Shown: one piece after another, positions 38,463 through 39,847 of the stretch
Position numbering within the stretch: the stretch's first letter is position 1
Layout of the letters: every line of letters begins with the position of its first letter
Source of the DNA: a virus
IMG/VR virus record: IMGVR_UViG_3300019888_000010
Span: 1 to 39,847 of that record
Direction: 5' to 3' (one strand)
DNA: 39,847 bases
Notes under the pieces: model-generated
What the model was told of the DNA's origin: nothing
The model's input: the letters and a program-made list of their open reading frames with translations, nothing else
The model's database searches: none
Program-made: the position numbers and the translations under genes

Positions 38463-39005
38463 ATGACACAGAGTTACGAAACGGTCGATGGTGAGATGGC
38501 CAGGGCGGCCGGCATCATGGCCCCGCTGAGGTGGGCGCCGGCCGTGCTGATGTTCCACACCTACGGCACCCCGGCCCCGCAGGGCAGCAAGAAAGGCTTC
38601 GGGCTGAAAGGCAGCAACCGCGTACGTATCGTCGACTCGAACGCGTCGACACTGGCCCCCTGGCGGGAGACGGTGAAAAACGGCGCTGTGAAGGCGATGG
38701 GCTCACCGCTGATGCTGGACGAACCTCTCCAGGTCGAGCTGCACTTCACGATGCCCAAGCCAGCGTCGGCGCCGAAGACCCGGCGCATCTTCCCCCGCCG
38801 CAAGCCCGACATCGACAAGCTGATCAGGGCGATCCTGGACAGCCTCACGGACGCCGGCGCTTTCCATGACGACTCGCAGGTCATCAGCCTGATCGCCGCC
38901 AAGCACTTCCCGATTGAGGACGAGGGAGCGCTGTCGGCCCCCGGCGTCATGATCATGGTCCGGCAGCTGGACACGGTCAGTCAGATGGGAGCGCGTCTCC
39001 GATGA
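38463..39005 (+). CDS. RusA-family Holliday junction resolvase
   Basis: This encodes 180 residues; GAGGAG precedes the ATG. The RusA pattern is clear: 'TYGTPAPQGSKKGF' (residues about 33-46), then 'KPDIDKLIRAILDSLTDAGAFHDDSQVISLIAAKHF' with D116, D118, D126, D136 and D137. It cuts branched DNA during replication, recombination or before packaging. RusA is usually near replication genes; here it lies between fibre genes and the capsid gene, in the unit controlled by array F. An internal start at 38547 is possible. Confidence 0.88.
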   Translation: MTQSYETVDGEMARAAGIMAPLRWAPAVLMFHTYGTPAPQGSKKGFGLKGSNRVRIVDSNASTLAPWRETVKNGAVKAMGSPLMLDEPLQVELHFTMPKPASAPKTRRIFPRRKPDIDKLIRAILDSLTDAGAFHDDSQVISLIAAKHFPIEDEGALSAPGVMIMVRQLDTVSQMGARLR

Positions 39006-39175
39006 TCAAAATCCAGATCCGGAAACAGAACACGTCACCGTGGTGGTCGTGGCAGTGCCTCAATCACATCCACGGTTTTGGGACGCCCCTGTTCCCGAAA
39101 GGTGGAGGCTCAATGTGGTCGGTCGCCATGGCCGGCGCGCTGCGGCATCTGAGGGACGAACACAGCGCCAAGTGA
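39002..39175 (+). CDS. 57-residue hypothetical protein
   Basis: The ATG overlaps the RusA stop (ATGA). The peptide is basic and aromatic ('MIKIQIRKQNTSPWWSWQC', 'GALRHLRDEHSAK'). No family is recognised. A terminator follows, so it closes the RusA unit. Confidence 0.5.
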   Translation: MIKIQIRKQNTSPWWSWQCLNHIHGFGTPLFPKGGGSMWSVAMAGALRHLRDEHSAK

Positions 39176-39183
39176 TCTTCAAA

Positions 39184-39215
39184 CGCCCAGGGTAGCCACG
39201 GTGCTACCCTGGGCG
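39184..39215 (+). terminator. Strong terminator before the capsid gene
   Basis: A perfect 13-bp stem (39184-39196 with 39203-39215) with a 6-nt loop lies 8 bases after the stop at 39175. It isolates the capsid gene, whose promoter must then lie in 39216-39290; no convincing -35/-10 pair was found there. Confidence 0.78.
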
Positions 39216-39299
39216 GCAGACCTGAAGTGGGATCGGCAGAGAGCACGCTTCCATGAGCAGGGCGTAACTACTCGCTCACCTCATGTGAAAGGAAGTGCC

Positions 39300-39847
39300 A
39301 TGCCTGACACCCACGTCCTCCCGAAACCGTCCGAGCTGCGTACCGAGCTTGCCGGTCTGGGGGAAAAGCTCAACGGCCTGCGCTCGATGGATCGGAACTC
39401 GGACAACGTCCGGTCCGACATCAAGGGCACCATCGATGACATCGGCATCCTCGACAACATCCTGAAGGCGGCCGAGCGTTCCGCCGAGGTCGCCGAGGAA
39501 CGTCAGTGGGGTGCCGGCCCGTCCGGTGGCCACCAGCCGGCTGAGCAGGCGCTCACGTCCGGCGAGCGGTTCATCCGCAGCGACGAGTTCAAGACCTGGG
39601 AGTCGCGGGGAAACCAGGGCTCAGTCGAGATGGAGGTCCGGACCCTCCTGTCCGAGCTGACCACCCCGGCCGGTCAGGCTGGTGGCCTGTGGCTTCCGGT
39701 CGCCCAGCCACTGGCCCCTCGCCTCATCCGCCAGCGGCTGTTCATTCGGGACTTGGTCTCGGTGCAGCCGACCGGTCTGACGCACATCCCGTACCTCCAG
39801 GAGACGGCGAACGCGGCTGACGACGCCCTCATGACCAACGTCGCTGA
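39300..39847 (+). CDS. Major capsid protein, N-terminal part (continues at the window start)
   Basis: The ATG at 39300 has GAAAGGAAG upstream. The first 60-70 residues ('LPKPSELRTELAGLGEKLNGLRSMDRNSDNVRSDIKGTIDDIGILDN') are a charged helical region like the HK97 delta domain, which guides assembly and is removed by the prohead protease. The capsid domain starts around 'TLLSELTTPAGQAGGLWLPVAQPLAPRLI'. Merged with 3-809 through the shared end repeat, the protein is 409 residues, normal for the family. No separate scaffold gene was found. Confidence 0.92.
   Translation, partial: MPDTHVLPKPSELRTELAGLGEKLNGLRSMDRNSDNVRSDIKGTIDDIGILDNILKAAERSAEVAEERQWGAGPSGGHQPAEQALTSGERFIRSDEFKTWESRGNQGSVEMEVRTLLSELTTPAGQAGGLWLPVAQPLAPRLIRQRLFIRDLVSVQPTGLTHIPYLQETANAADDALMTNVA
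39722..39847. repeat. 126-bp exact terminal direct repeat, right copy
   Basis: Identical to 2-127. See the left copy; the two define a circular unit of about 39,720 bp. Confidence 0.95.

Overview
The window is a complete or nearly complete genome of a tailed phage (siphovirus-type gene set) that probably infects a high-GC actinobacterium. The evidence for the host is indirect: high GC throughout, many GTG starts, strings of 1-4 nt ATGA/GTGA gene overlaps, and early proteins of the kind common in actinophages (RecB/Cas4-like nuclease, short-form family A DNA polymerase, HNH endonuclease, RusA). Bases 2-127 are repeated exactly at 39722-39847, and the major capsid gene is cut by the window ends and rejoins in frame across this repeat. 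The molecule is therefore circular or circularly permuted, with a unique length of about 39,720 bp.

Layout on the circle. (1) Packaging and head, 27653-39847 and 1-809, + strand: putative small terminase, a run of very small proteins, large terminase, portal, a prohead protease fused to a 2H phosphoesterase-like domain, several fibre or decoration-type proteins including one with about 26 copies of a 14-residue repeat, a RusA resolvase, and the major capsid protein. (2) Connector and tail, 880-12013, +: connector and closure proteins, gp10-like and tail-terminator-like proteins, major tail protein, tail assembly chaperone with a candidate -1 frameshift, tape measure, minor tail proteins and a large propeller/Fn3-type tail fibre. 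(3) Lysis region, 12071-14539: a coiled-coil membrane protein, a collagen-like membrane protein, then (- strand) a two-TM holin-like protein and a metallopeptidase-type endolysin. (4) Early leftward region, 14526-21194, -: a tRNA-like element, a RecB/Cas4-like nuclease, small zinc-ribbon proteins, an HNH protein, an SF2 helicase and hypotheticals. (5) Rightward replication region, 21291-27577, +: an excisionase/MerR-type HTH protein, DNA polymerase, primase-polymerase/helicase, a repeat-rich non-coding segment, and small proteins.

Two repeat systems stand out. First, six arrays of a direct 10-bp repeat (about CTAKCCTTGW) lie just upstream of genes or gene blocks, always in the same orientation as the downstream gene and in two clear cases directly after a strong terminator. 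They look like a phage-wide set of promoters, operators or stoperators; the lone HTH protein sits beside one array. Second, the segment after the primase/helicase gene holds five TGTCC motifs at 11-12 bp spacing, a 13-bp hairpin, and then about nine inverted GGACA motifs. This resembles an iteron-type origin or partition/regulatory site.

No integrase, ParA, reverse transcriptase or CRISPR array was seen, so a lytic lifestyle is more likely than a temperate one.
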